From Ginsengibacter hankyongi (GTDB taxonomy: Bacteria; Bacteroidota; Bacteroidia; Chitinophagales; Chitinophagaceae), in contig NZ_VYQF01000001.1 in the NCBI RefSeq assembly GCF_008710285.1, positions 2,117,501-2,181,500 of the forward strand: a stretch of 64,000 bases of DNA, given 5' to 3'. Of this stretch, positions 25,966 to 34,520 are shown one piece after another. The notes beneath the pieces are model-generated. The model was not told the origin of the DNA. It did no database searches and saw only the letters and a list, made by a program, of their open reading frames with translations. Positions within the stretch are counted from its first letter, which is position 1. Each line of letters opens with the position of its first letter. The translations under genes and the position numbers were made by a program.

Positions 25966-26877
25966 ATGACTAAAAGGATTGAAACACGACGAACCAATGA
26001 GCAGGCTGCAATAAGAACGACCTATTTTAGTATAATTGGGAATGCCGGTTTAGCAGTAATTAAAGGAATAGCAGGCGTTTTTGGAAATTCGTATGCTTTA
26101 ATTGCAGATGCTATTGAATCAACAACCGATATTTTTTCGTCCTTTTTGGTTTTGTTCGGATTAAAATATGCCAATCGCCCTGCCGACAAAAATCATCCCT
26201 ACGGACATGGAAAAGCTGAACCACTTATTACCTTCCTTGTTGTTGGCTTCCTGATTACTTCGGCTACTATCATTGCTTATGAAAGTATAAAAAATATTGG
26301 CACTCCTCATCACCTACCAAAACTTTGGACACTTTTTGTTCTTGGACCGATAATCGTGTGGAAGGAAATTTCATATCGTGTGGTAATAAAGCGCGGCAAT
26401 GAAACAAACAGCTCATCATTAAAAGCCGATGCGTGGCATCATCGAAGTGATGCTATCACTTCTATAGCTGCATTCATCGGGATATCAGTTGCATTAATCT
26501 TAGGCAAAGGTTATGAATCAGCAGACGACTGGGCTGCTCTTTTTGCTTCAGGTTTTATCTATTACAACAGTTACTTAATTTTCAGACCTGCTCTCGGAGA
26601 AGTTATGGATGAACATTCATTTGACGATTTAGTTGAAGAGATTAGAAAAGTTTCATTGACCGTAACTGGAATAATTTCCACCGAAAAATGTTTTATCCGG
26701 AAGTCGGGGATGCAATATCATGTAGACCTTCATGCAACGGTTGATGCGGGCATAACAGTTCAGCATGGACACAATATTGCACATAAACTTAAAGACTGCT
26801 TACGTGAACAAATTCCGCAGTTAGGGCATGTGCTAATCCATATTGAACCTAACCAGGAATCGCAGGAAGTACTGTAA
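25966..26877 (+). CDS. Cation diffusion facilitator (CDF) family metal exporter
   Basis: 303 residues. Six membrane helices carry the two metal-site motifs: DAIESTTDIFSS in helix 2 and DAWHHRSDAITS in helix 5 (the H-x3-D pair). A cytoplasmic metallochaperone-like domain follows (about 205-300), with RKSGMQYHVDLHATVDAGIT. CDF proteins export Zn2+, Co2+, Fe2+ or Mn2+ in exchange for protons. Length and motif order agree with typical members. The TonB-dependent receptor gene follows 106 bases later and may be linked in metal homeostasis. Confidence 0.92.
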   Translation: MTKRIETRRTNEQAAIRTTYFSIIGNAGLAVIKGIAGVFGNSYALIADAIESTTDIFSSFLVLFGLKYANRPADKNHPYGHGKAEPLITFLVVGFLITSATIIAYESIKNIGTPHHLPKLWTLFVLGPIIVWKEISYRVVIKRGNETNSSSLKADAWHHRSDAITSIAAFIGISVALILGKGYESADDWAALFASGFIYYNSYLIFRPALGEVMDEHSFDDLVEEIRKVSLTVTGIISTEKCFIRKSGMQYHVDLHATVDAGITVQHGHNIAHKLKDCLREQIPQLGHVLIHIEPNQESQEVL

Positions 26878-26983
26878 ATACGAATGATTATGCCTATGTC
26901 AAGATGCACCAACCGATGCAGATGAATTTTAGCGTTGATAGCTTCTTATTTTTTTAACACAGAATTTATCGGCCTGTTTTAAA

Positions 26984-29155
26984 ATGATGAAATCTATATT
27001 TATTTATTGCATAACGCTGCTATTTACATTGAATATGTATGCACAGCATACTTTTAAAGCAATTGTTAAAGACGCAGATAAAAGGCCCCTGCAAGGTACT
27101 ACTGCAGCTATCAGAATTTTAAATAAATCGGCAGTTGCCGACAGCAATGGATTGATTACACTTAAAAACATACCCGCAGGAAAATTTAAAGTAATGTTCT
27201 CTCATGTTGGCTTTCAAGAAAAGGTTATCCAGTTTGAATTTCCTATAATGAATGACAGCATAATTGAAATTGAACTGACAGAAAAAGAACACGAAGAAAA
27301 TGAAGTGGTAGTTACATCAACAAGAACGAGCCGTTCCATTGCTAATATTCCTACAAGAATAGAAACTATATCGGGAGAGGAGTTGCAGGAAAAAGGAAAC
27401 ATGAAACCCGGAGATATAAGAATGATGCTTAATGAAAGCACAGGCATTCAAACGCAACAGACGTCTGCAACTAGTTACAATTCAAGCATACGAATACAAG
27501 GGCTCGACGGAAAATATACTCAAATAATTCGTGATGGATTCCCGCTGTATTCAGGTTTTTCAGGAGGTTTGGGTTTATTGCAAATTGTTCCGCTTGATTT
27601 AAAACAGGTTGAAGTAATTAAAGGAAGTTCATCCACACTTTACGGAGGCGGTGCTATTGCAGGCCTGGTAAATCTTATTTCAAAAAGTCCGGGATCAGAA
27701 AGAGAATTAAATTTTATGGTTAATGGCACGTCGGCATTAGGACTTGATGCAAGCAGTTTTTATTCCCAAAAATTTAATAAAGTTGGCACAACAATTTTTG
27801 CATCTTATAATCACGGCACACCTTACGACCCTGCACATATTGGCTTAACCGCAATTCCAAAGTATGACCGTTACACATTGAACCCGAAACTATTTTTTTA
27901 CTTTTCCAAAAACACCACAGCAAATTTCGGAGTGAATGCAACATATGAAAATCGCGTTGGCGGCGATACCAGGTATATTGAAGGACGAGCCGACAGTATT
28001 CATTCTTACTTTGAAAAAAACAAAACCAATCGTTACAGTACGCAACTTTCTGTTGAGCATACAATAAATGACCAGGTAAAATTCAGTTTCAAAAACAGCT
28101 TAAGTTATTACAACCGTTCGATTCAGACTCCCGGTTACATATTTTCCGGTGTGCAACTTTCATCTTACAGTGAGGTAAATCTCAATTACAAAAAAGAACG
28201 GGTGGAATGGATTGGCGGAATAAATTTTCTTACAGATAAATTTACGCAGGATAAAAAGGATACAATTGTTCCCGTTAATTACAATCAAAATACAATCGGC
28301 GCATTTGTACAAAACACATGGACCGTTACAAAAATTATTACACTTGAAACGGGGTTGCGTGGCGATTATCAAAACGACTTTGGCTTTTTCCTTTTACCAA
28401 GGCTTTCTGCTTTATTTAAAATAAGTAAGCATTTCACTTCTCGGGTTGGTGGAGGATTGGGCTACAAAATTCCAAACGTCTTTACAGAAGATGCTGAAAA
28501 AATTCAGTTCAAAAACGTATTACCTATTGACATTAAAACTCGGGCAGCCGAAAAATCTTACGGGGGAAACCTTGACATTAACTACCATACAACTTTATTC
28601 AACAGTAACGTTTCGTTAAGCATCAACCATCTTTTTTTCTATACCAGAATTAATAATCCATTAGTGTTGACGCGGCTTATAAATGGCTATTATGAATATT
28701 TGCAGCCAAAAGGATTTATCGACACAAGGGGTATTGAAACAAACGTAAAACTCATTTATAAAAATTTCAAACTTTTTATTGGTTACACTTTTGCAGATGT
28801 GAAGCAACATTATGCCACAACAACGGAGTTCCCCCTTGTTGCAAAACATCGTTTGAATAATGTTTTAGTTTATGAAATTGAAGACAAACTGAAAGCAGGT
28901 TTAGAGGCATATTATTATTCACCGCAAAAACTCAACGACGGCGCTACAGGAAAAGCATATTGGCTAACCGGATTTATGATTGAAAAACTCTGGAAACACT
29001 TTTCAATCTTTGCCAACTTTGAAAATTTTACCGACACACGGCAAACTAAGTTTGACACGATTTATGAAGGAACGATTACCAATCCTGTGTTCCGTGACAT
29101 CTATGCACCTGTTGACGGTTTTGTTTTGAATGGTGGTTTTAAGATTAAACTCTAA
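26984..29155 (+). CDS. TonB-dependent outer-membrane receptor
   Basis: 723 residues. A signal peptide (MMKSIFIYCITLLFTLNMYA) is followed by a carboxypeptidase-regulatory-like domain (about 22-95: FKAIVKDADKRPLQGTTAAI), then a plug domain (TSRSIANIPTRIETISGEEL, IRIQGLDGKYTQIIRDGFPL YSGFSGGLG and VIKGSSSTLYGGGAIAGLVN) and a 22-strand barrel ending in the aromatic-type NGGFKIKL. This is the layout of colicin-I-receptor or FecA-like receptors that import metal chelates or vitamins. No SusD partner is next to it, which argues against glycan uptake. Ligand unknown; the CDF exporter upstream hints at metals. Confidence 0.92.
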   Translation: MMKSIFIYCITLLFTLNMYAQHTFKAIVKDADKRPLQGTTAAIRILNKSAVADSNGLITLKNIPAGKFKVMFSHVGFQEKVIQFEFPIMNDSIIEIELTEKEHEENEVVVTSTRTSRSIANIPTRIETISGEELQEKGNMKPGDIRMMLNESTGIQTQQTSATSYNSSIRIQGLDGKYTQIIRDGFPLYSGFSGGLGLLQIVPLDLKQVEVIKGSSSTLYGGGAIAGLVNLISKSPGSERELNFMVNGTSALGLDASSFYSQKFNKVGTTIFASYNHGTPYDPAHIGLTAIPKYDRYTLNPKLFFYFSKNTTANFGVNATYENRVGGDTRYIEGRADSIHSYFEKNKTNRYSTQLSVEHTINDQVKFSFKNSLSYYNRSIQTPGYIFSGVQLSSYSEVNLNYKKERVEWIGGINFLTDKFTQDKKDTIVPVNYNQNTIGAFVQNTWTVTKIITLETGLRGDYQNDFGFFLLPRLSALFKISKHFTSRVGGGLGYKIPNVFTEDAEKIQFKNVLPIDIKTRAAEKSYGGNLDINYHTTLFNSNVSLSINHLFFYTRINNPLVLTRLINGYYEYLQPKGFIDTRGIETNVKLIYKNFKLFIGYTFADVKQHYATTTEFPLVAKHRLNNVLVYEIEDKLKAGLEAYYYSPQKLNDGATGKAYWLTGFMIEKLWKHFSIFANFENFTDTRQTKFDTIYEGTITNPVFRDIYAPVDGFVLNGGFKIKL

Positions 29156-29369
29156 TCGCCGACGCGAGGCAGGCATCTGGATGGGCTTCCTGTTTGACTG
29201 AAGCGCAGACAACCGAGCTATACCAACACATCATCAGTGAGGCAAATAATGCAGAGCAAAAAGTTGCATGGCTTAACATGGAAAGCAACTCTACAACTAA
29301 TCCGTAAATATTTACCCGCTACTTCCTTCACTGAAAAGCAGGAAAAAAACTGGTAATCGAAGGTTGAGG

Positions 29370-30058
29370 TCAACCGTGCATGGCACAAAAATCAAGGAGT
29401 TTTTTCAAGTCATTTTCCCGGTTAAAATTGGGCTTATTTTTTTTGAGATAATTTTTTACAGCGTCGTCATTGTTCGCGAACAGTTTAAGAAAACCGGCCT
29501 TGTTTGCCTTAACTAATTCGCCATTACCGGCAATAAGAAAGAAAGAAGTTTCCGGGGTTATATCAATGTCTTCATTGAGGGTTAATTCCTTTGGGTCGAT
29601 TTAAACAGAAATGAAGAATAATCTTCCACACCTGCTCCGCTGTGGTTCCGGATGCCTAGCGCTCCTATCTTTACAGGCTCATAGCTTGCCTTTCGTAATA
29701 CGGCCAGCTTTATACCATTTGCTGCTGCCACTATTTCGTAATAGCCTTTATTATAAAAAAATGAAACGCTGTCAAAAGCTATCGTGTCAATATCGGCAAG
29801 TTTTGCAACATTCAGCGTATCTCCATGCGGGTCTATAAATTGCATTTGGCAGATAAGCATGTTAAAATTCATCTGCGAAACCATCTCACCGCCATTCTTA
29901 AACTTTACTGTTGCGGCTGTAAATGAAGGAAAGAGATAATAGGAAACTTCCGGTAAGCTTTCTCCCGCGTGTACGGTTCGCTTTTCATACACCTGTGCAT
30001 GTAGTGAAGAAAAAAATGATAGGATAAGCAATGCTGTTAATGAAATGTATTTTGTCAT
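29370..30058 (-). pseudogene. Secreted hypothetical protein, frameshifted
   Basis: ATG at 30058 opens a signal peptide (MTKYISLTALLILSFFSSLH AQ) and a beta-rich body with SYYLFPSFTAATVKFKNGGE and NMLICQMQFIDPHGDTLNVA. The open frame stops at 29582 just after SSFLFK. In the next frame the sequence continues smoothly as IDPKELTLNEDIDITPETSF and FLIAGNGELVKANKAGFLKL down to a stop at 29370, so a single base is missing in the A-run at about 29599-29605. With it restored the product would have about 229 residues. It is either a pseudogene or a sequencing error. A short decayed coding-like tail (TELYQHIISEANNAEQKVAW) sits beyond it on the plus strand at about 29215-29307. Confidence 0.7.
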
Positions 30059-30245
30059 GCCTGGGATTAGTTGTTGCCAGAAACAAAAATAACTATAAAA
30101 CACACCGGAGTTTGCCTGGATATTTCATCCTTGTGCACTATTTGTAAAAATCATTTAATTTATTCAATAGAATGCTTAGATTTATAATCTCCTTTTGATT
30201 ATTACATTGGTGCTTATTCCGTTACCCTAGGATTTAATTAATGTT

Positions 30246-30395
30246 TTCTGAATCACAGATTAACAGCATTAAAAGATTACACTGATTTATAACAATGCAT
30301 GAATTAAAACATGAAGACATGACAGAAAAAAAGTCTCGCACCCTAAACGAAATCTTTGCAATCCTTACTTCTATGCAAATCTGTGATTCACAGAA
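30246..30395. mobile_element. 150-bp MITE-like element with terminal inverted repeats
   Basis: The left end TTCTGAATCACAGATT (30246-30261) and the complement of the right end at 30378-30395 (TTCTGTGAATCACAGATT) match except for a 2-base gap. The element encodes no transposase. A micro-ORF inside begins MHELKHEDMTEKK, loosely like the start of GxxExxY-family genes, whose surroundings in Bacteroidota often carry AATCTGTG-type sequence. The remainder of the interval 30104-30482 carries nothing else recognisable. Confidence 0.5.
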
Positions 30396-30482
30396 ATTAT
30401 GATTATTAAAGCACATGCGGCGAGTACAAGTAGCGACGAAGGAAGGAGAGAGAAGTGAATTTGTCATCCAAATGCCATCTAC

Positions 30483-31970
30483 ATGAACATGAAATTATAT
30501 AGAACATCACTACTCTTATTCCTGCTAGTGTACTCGTTTACCGCACATTCCCAGGATAATCCAATTGACTCTGTTCAAAAGATTTTAAAGACGGTCCAGA
30601 AAAAATTGGGTAACAAAAATATCCCGGGCCTTAAGAATGGAATTCCTGGTCTGAATACCTACGTACCGGGGCTGGGTGACTCCATAAAGAATTTTACGCA
30701 ACAACGACTTAACGACGTGTTTGAAAATTTGAACAAAGGGCTATCCGCTGCAAAAGCAATGGGGGATATTAAAAAATTACAGGGCGGTTACTACGAACTA
30801 ACGAAACTTGATAGTACAAAAGGTAACTTCAAACAGGCATACGAGCACTATAAATTATATACGTTATATCGCGATAGTCTTCAAAAACAAGAAGTAGAGA
30901 AAAGGCAACTACAGGCCAAAATGCAATACGAGTTCGATAAAAAGCAGGCAATCGCAAAGGCAGAGCAGGCTAAAAAAGATGCAGAGCAAAAGAGAATAAA
31001 GAATATACAATATTTCACGATAGCAGGGCTGGCCTTTCTTTTACTGGCAATTTTGCTGTTTGCCCACATTCAATGGCGAAATAATAAACAGAAGAAAAAG
31101 GCCAACGCTTTATTACAACAACAGAATAAAAAAGTTGAAGAAACATTAACTGAACTTAAATCTACCCAATCGCAACTCATCCAGGCAGAAAAAATGGCCT
31201 CGCTCGGTGAACTAACTGCAGGCATCGCACATGAGATACAAAATCCCTTAAACTTCGTGAATAATTTTTCAGAAGTAAATACAGAATTAATTGCGGAACT
31301 AACCAATGAATTAAGTACCGGTAATAAAGAAGAAGCAATTTCTATTGCAAAAGATATTAAGGAGAATGAAGAAAAAATAAATCATCATGGCAAACGAGCA
31401 GATGCTATTGTAAAAGGAATGCTGCAACATTCAAGGGCAAATCGAGGTCAAAAAGAACTAACAGATATTAATGCATTGGCAGATGAATATCTTCGTCTAT
31501 CCTACCACGGTATAAGAGCAAAAGACAAAAACTTTAATGTAGCATTGCAAACCGATTTTGATGAAAGCATCGGAAAAATAAATATTGTTCCACAAGACAT
31601 CGGAAGGGTATTACTCAATTTATACAACAATGCATTTTACGCGGTGAATGAAAAGAAGAATAACTATCAGCCCCTAAAGGGGGGTAAAGAATATTTACCG
31701 GGGGTCACCGTTAGCACAAAGTCCGTAAAGTCCCCTTCAGGGGGTTTGGGGGTTGAACTGACGGTGAAGGATAATGGCAATGGTATTCCTCAAAAAGTAT
31801 TGGATAAAATATTTCAGCCATTCTTTACAACCAAGCCAACAGGCGAAGGAACAGGGTTAGGTTTATCTTTAAGTTATGATATTGTAAAAGCGCATGGCGG
31901 AGGTATAAAAGTAGAGACAAAGGAAGGTGAAGGAACGGAGTTTATTATTAATTTACCTATCAATAATTAA
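30483..31970 (+). CDS. Sensor histidine kinase
   Basis: 495 residues. A signal peptide (MNMKLYRTSLLLFLLVYSFT AHSQ) is followed by a periplasmic part with only one recognisable TPR-like repeat (AKAMGDIKKLQGGYYELTKL), a coiled coil, one membrane helix (YFTIAGLAFLLLAILLFAHI, about 179-198), a second coiled coil and the kinase core. The core shows the H box (HEIQNPLNF), N box (NLYNNAFYAV), G1 box (DNGNGIP), F box and G2 box (GTGLGLSLS). Relatives in Bacteroidota usually have several TPRs, so the sensor part looks shortened. No response regulator gene is adjacent, so it is an orphan kinase. A GC-rich hairpin cluster has inserted in frame between the N and G1 boxes. Confidence 0.9.
   Translation: MNMKLYRTSLLLFLLVYSFTAHSQDNPIDSVQKILKTVQKKLGNKNIPGLKNGIPGLNTYVPGLGDSIKNFTQQRLNDVFENLNKGLSAAKAMGDIKKLQGGYYELTKLDSTKGNFKQAYEHYKLYTLYRDSLQKQEVEKRQLQAKMQYEFDKKQAIAKAEQAKKDAEQKRIKNIQYFTIAGLAFLLLAILLFAHIQWRNNKQKKKANALLQQQNKKVEETLTELKSTQSQLIQAEKMASLGELTAGIAHEIQNPLNFVNNFSEVNTELIAELTNELSTGNKEEAISIAKDIKENEEKINHHGKRADAIVKGMLQHSRANRGQKELTDINALADEYLRLSYHGIRAKDKNFNVALQTDFDESIGKINIVPQDIGRVLLNLYNNAFYAVNEKKNNYQPLKGGKEYLPGVTVSTKSVKSPSGGLGVELTVKDNGNGIPQKVLDKIFQPFFTTKPTGEGTGLGLSLSYDIVKAHGGGIKVETKEGEGTEFIINLPINN
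31668..31755. repeat. REP-like hairpin pair inserted in frame in the kinase gene
   Basis: Hairpin CCCC-TAAA-GGGG at 31671-31682 and hairpin CCCC-TTCA-GGGG at 31732-31743, followed by TTTGGGGG, stand out from the surrounding AT-rich coding sequence. The TCCCCTTCAGGGGGTTTGGG GG stretch is of the kind dispersed through many Bacteroidota genomes. It encodes residues about 396-424 (QPLKGGKEYLPG...KSPSGGLG), a variable loop in the ATPase domain, without breaking the frame. Confidence 0.65.
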
Positions 31971-32101
31971 GTACCTGGGAGTGATGCCCCGACCTGGAAT
32001 TTTATGCTGAAACTTAAGCTGAAATTAATCAGGCCATGCTGGATCTTGCCCTAAACAATTTTTCGTCCAGGAACAAAAATCAGGAAGTTTCTAACATCAA
32101 G

Positions 32102-33727
32102 TCAATAATCACTGGCAGGCTTAAAATCCTTTTTCAACAACCAGCCTTTGATGGCCCGGCCTTTATCGTCGGTAAAAACTGCGTAGCGGAATTCGTCTGT
32201 TTCACCGGATAAGGTAAGCGTGGCGTCGCCGGGAGTTAAGTAAATGGCAGTCCGCCTGAATTTATCAGGCGCATCATAAAAATAGGCGGTATTGAGGATG
32301 GTAAATTTATCCCCCGTATAAACTTTATCTCCGCCAGATGTAGAATCCGGAACAGGCGCCAATTTTTTCACGGGCATTTGGCTTGTCGCCAGTGTTCGCG
32401 TATTTGAATTCTTTTTTAATTTTTCCCGGACTTTTTTTATGGGCTTATCGGTAACGGCAGTGATTGAATCTGTAGTCTCGGGTAATTTATTGTCCGTCTG
32501 CGCAACCGTATCAGTTGGAATTGGCTTACCCGGTTTATAAAACGTATCGTATGCCGCAAAGCCAGCCAGGCCAAGTGCAGCGATTAGCACCAGGAAAAAC
32601 AAGGATTTTGATACGCCTCGCCGTTTCGTTGCACTGTAGTATTGGGCTTCAATTAACTCTTTGTCCCGGGTATCCACCAGGTATTGCAGGTCTTTCAGCA
32701 ATTCCTCTTTTTCTGCCAGACGTGTTTGAAGGGTAAGTATTTCCTTTTTCAGCGCGGATTCATCTGCCTGGATGGTAGCCTTTTCTCCCAGAGAAAGATT
32801 AATGCCTTTTTTTCTTTCGTCACCAATGGTTCCCAAATGAATGAATTCCTGCAACTCTCCGCCGTTCTTAAATCGTTTTGCGGGATCCTTTTCAAGGCAT
32901 TTATAGATCATGCTCAAGAGCCACACGGGAATCTCCATTTCCCTTTGCTGTTTCTCGTTGCTCCAATAACCGGGTAATGCCTGGCGACGTAGTGAAATCA
33001 CATCCGGCGGCAGTGTTTCCATGTGTGCCACCATTACTGTATTGCGTGCCATTTCACTTTTATTCATTAAAGGAAATGGAACATTGCCCGTCAGCAATTC
33101 AAACAATACAATTCCAAAACTATACACATCTGTTTCAGTAAGTGTTTCACCGGAGCTTTGTTCCGGTGCCATGAACTCAATAGCTCCGGCATAGCGAATG
33201 CTGGTGCGCCTCTGTTCATCGGACATTACCGATAAACCAAAATCCAGCAGGATGTAATTGCCGGTATGCTGGTTAAATTTTACGTTGTTGCTCTTTATAT
33301 CGCCGTGTTTAATATTGGCCCGGTGGCAATGCGCCAAAGCATTTGCTAACTGGTCTGCTACCTTAATAGTTTCTTTAACTGTAAAAACGGGATCATAAGG
33401 AGGCTTCAGCAAATCCCCAAGGTCAGGGCCTTCAATATATTCCATTTCAATATAAGGTAGGTTACCGGAACTTGTTATGCCGGAAGCGATGATGCTTACC
33501 ACGTTTGGATTGGGAATTTCGTTTACCTTCTTTAATTTCTGCACTTCATTCTGGAAAGAAATGAAATGCTTGTCATCGTCGCTTTCACTGGCGATGGGGG
33601 TTGGTAAAATTTTTATCGCGGTTATAATTTCGCCGGTCTTCCTGGCTTTATAAACGGAGCCCTGTCCTCCTGATTTTAATGCACCGAGGTTTTCCAATCC
33701 TTCTGTTATCGTAAAAATCTTTGCCAT
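32102..33727 (-). CDS. Transmembrane Ser/Thr protein kinase with SH3-like C-terminal domain
   Basis: 541 residues. The kinase domain (about 10-295) has a glycine loop (LKSGGQGSVYKA), the ATP-contacting Lys (AIKIL, K39), the catalytic loop HGDIKSNN (about 139-146), the metal-binding DFG (about 160) and an APE motif (MAPEQSSGE). The catalytic loop has Gly where most kinases have Arg (HRD), so control by activation-loop phosphorylation may differ. A coiled coil (about 315-360) precedes one membrane helix (SLFFLVLIAALGLAGFAAYD, about 373-392), a Pro/Lys linker and an extracytoplasmic SH3-like domain (about 470-537) ending in KGWLLKKDFK. The SH3 domain may sense cell-wall material, in place of the PASTA repeats of PknB. 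It is the last gene of the six-gene operon and starts two bases after the FHA gene. Confidence 0.9.
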   Translation of the reverse strand: MAKIFTITEGLENLGALKSGGQGSVYKARKTGEIITAIKILPTPIASESDDDKHFISFQNEVQKLKKVNEIPNPNVVSIIASGITSSGNLPYIEMEYIEGPDLGDLLKPPYDPVFTVKETIKVADQLANALAHCHRANIKHGDIKSNNVKFNQHTGNYILLDFGLSVMSDEQRRTSIRYAGAIEFMAPEQSSGETLTETDVYSFGIVLFELLTGNVPFPLMNKSEMARNTVMVAHMETLPPDVISLRRQALPGYWSNEKQQREMEIPVWLLSMIYKCLEKDPAKRFKNGGELQEFIHLGTIGDERKKGINLSLGEKATIQADESALKKEILTLQTRLAEKEELLKDLQYLVDTRDKELIEAQYYSATKRRGVSKSLFFLVLIAALGLAGFAAYDTFYKPGKPIPTDTVAQTDNKLPETTDSITAVTDKPIKKVREKLKKNSNTRTLATSQMPVKKLAPVPDSTSGGDKVYTGDKFTILNTAYFYDAPDKFRRTAIYLTPGDATLTLSGETDEFRYAVFTDDKGRAIKGWLLKKDFKPASDY

Positions 33728-33729
33728 AA

Positions 33730-34497
33730 TTAGTCTTCTCCTGAATAAGTGAATTCGAGTACTGCCATGTCCCCCAAAATTACCTGGTCTCCTTCCTGCA
33801 GGCGATGGCCTACTTCAATGGCCTGCATTTTTATTAAAACACCTTCCGGGGTGCGAACCTTCATTTTATTGTTGGGCGGTATGCCGCCCTCGTCGGCAAA
33901 AACCAAAAATGAATTACTGTCTGCCTCCCATTCAATATGCGCATGCTGCCGGCTGACAGATCGATTCCTTTCGGTGGGCATAAAGGCAATTACGTTTTTT
34001 CTCACATAATTTCCCGTAGCCTGCACCCTTGCTTCCCGGCCGATATTGATCCTTCCCGCACCTGAATCAATTAGATAGGTTTCTTTTTCTGCTTCACCGT
34101 TCAGCACTTTTATAAACGCCCTGTTCTTTTTATTACTCAGCCCTGATCTTTTTGTTGATATAAAAATTGCTGCATCAATTTCACCAATGAGCTCAGCCTG
34201 TGGCGGGAAAAGATTGGTAAAGGCAACTTCAAATTTGAAAGAGGTCGATAAGGTAATGGCATAATCATCGGCAATTTTTTGTACCTCTTCTACTTTAAAC
34301 TTCCCGGGAGTACTGGAAAATACCGCTGCTTCGTACAAATGCTTTTCTGCCTCGCTGCAATTAATAAAAAGATAAACGCCCATTATATTACCCCCTTCAC
34401 CACCCTGGGCTCTTTGCAATTTCTCCTTGATGGTTTGCAATAAAATATGCCGTATACCTTTTACGTCGTGCGGCCGTTCTTTAAATAAATTAAACAT
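33730..34497 (-). CDS. FHA-domain protein
   Basis: 255 residues. The C-terminal FHA domain (about 145-250) has INIGRE (G153, R154), SVSRQH (S182, R183, H185), then NNKMKV and a closing LQEGDQVILGDMAVLEFTY, so the phosphothreonine-binding residues are in place. The N-terminal about 115 residues (KGIRHILLQTIKEKLQRAQG...) form a separate domain with alternating strands and helices, whose layout recalls the N-terminal part of actinobacterial FhaA, but this needs a profile search. No membrane segment. It should act as a cytoplasmic adaptor that binds phosphorylated partners of the neighbouring kinase. It lies 23 bases after the SEDS-PBP gene and 2 bases before the kinase gene. Confidence 0.87.
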   Translation of the reverse strand: MFNLFKERPHDVKGIRHILLQTIKEKLQRAQGGEGGNIMGVYLFINCSEAEKHLYEAAVFSSTPGKFKVEEVQKIADDYAITLSTSFKFEVAFTNLFPPQAELIGEIDAAIFISTKRSGLSNKKNRAFIKVLNGEAEKETYLIDSGAGRINIGREARVQATGNYVRKNVIAFMPTERNRSVSRQHAHIEWEADSNSFLVFADEGGIPPNNKMKVRTPEGVLIKMQAIEVGHRLQEGDQVILGDMAVLEFTYSGED

Positions 34498-34520
34498 ATC
34501 AGTAAGTAGTTTTAAATAAT

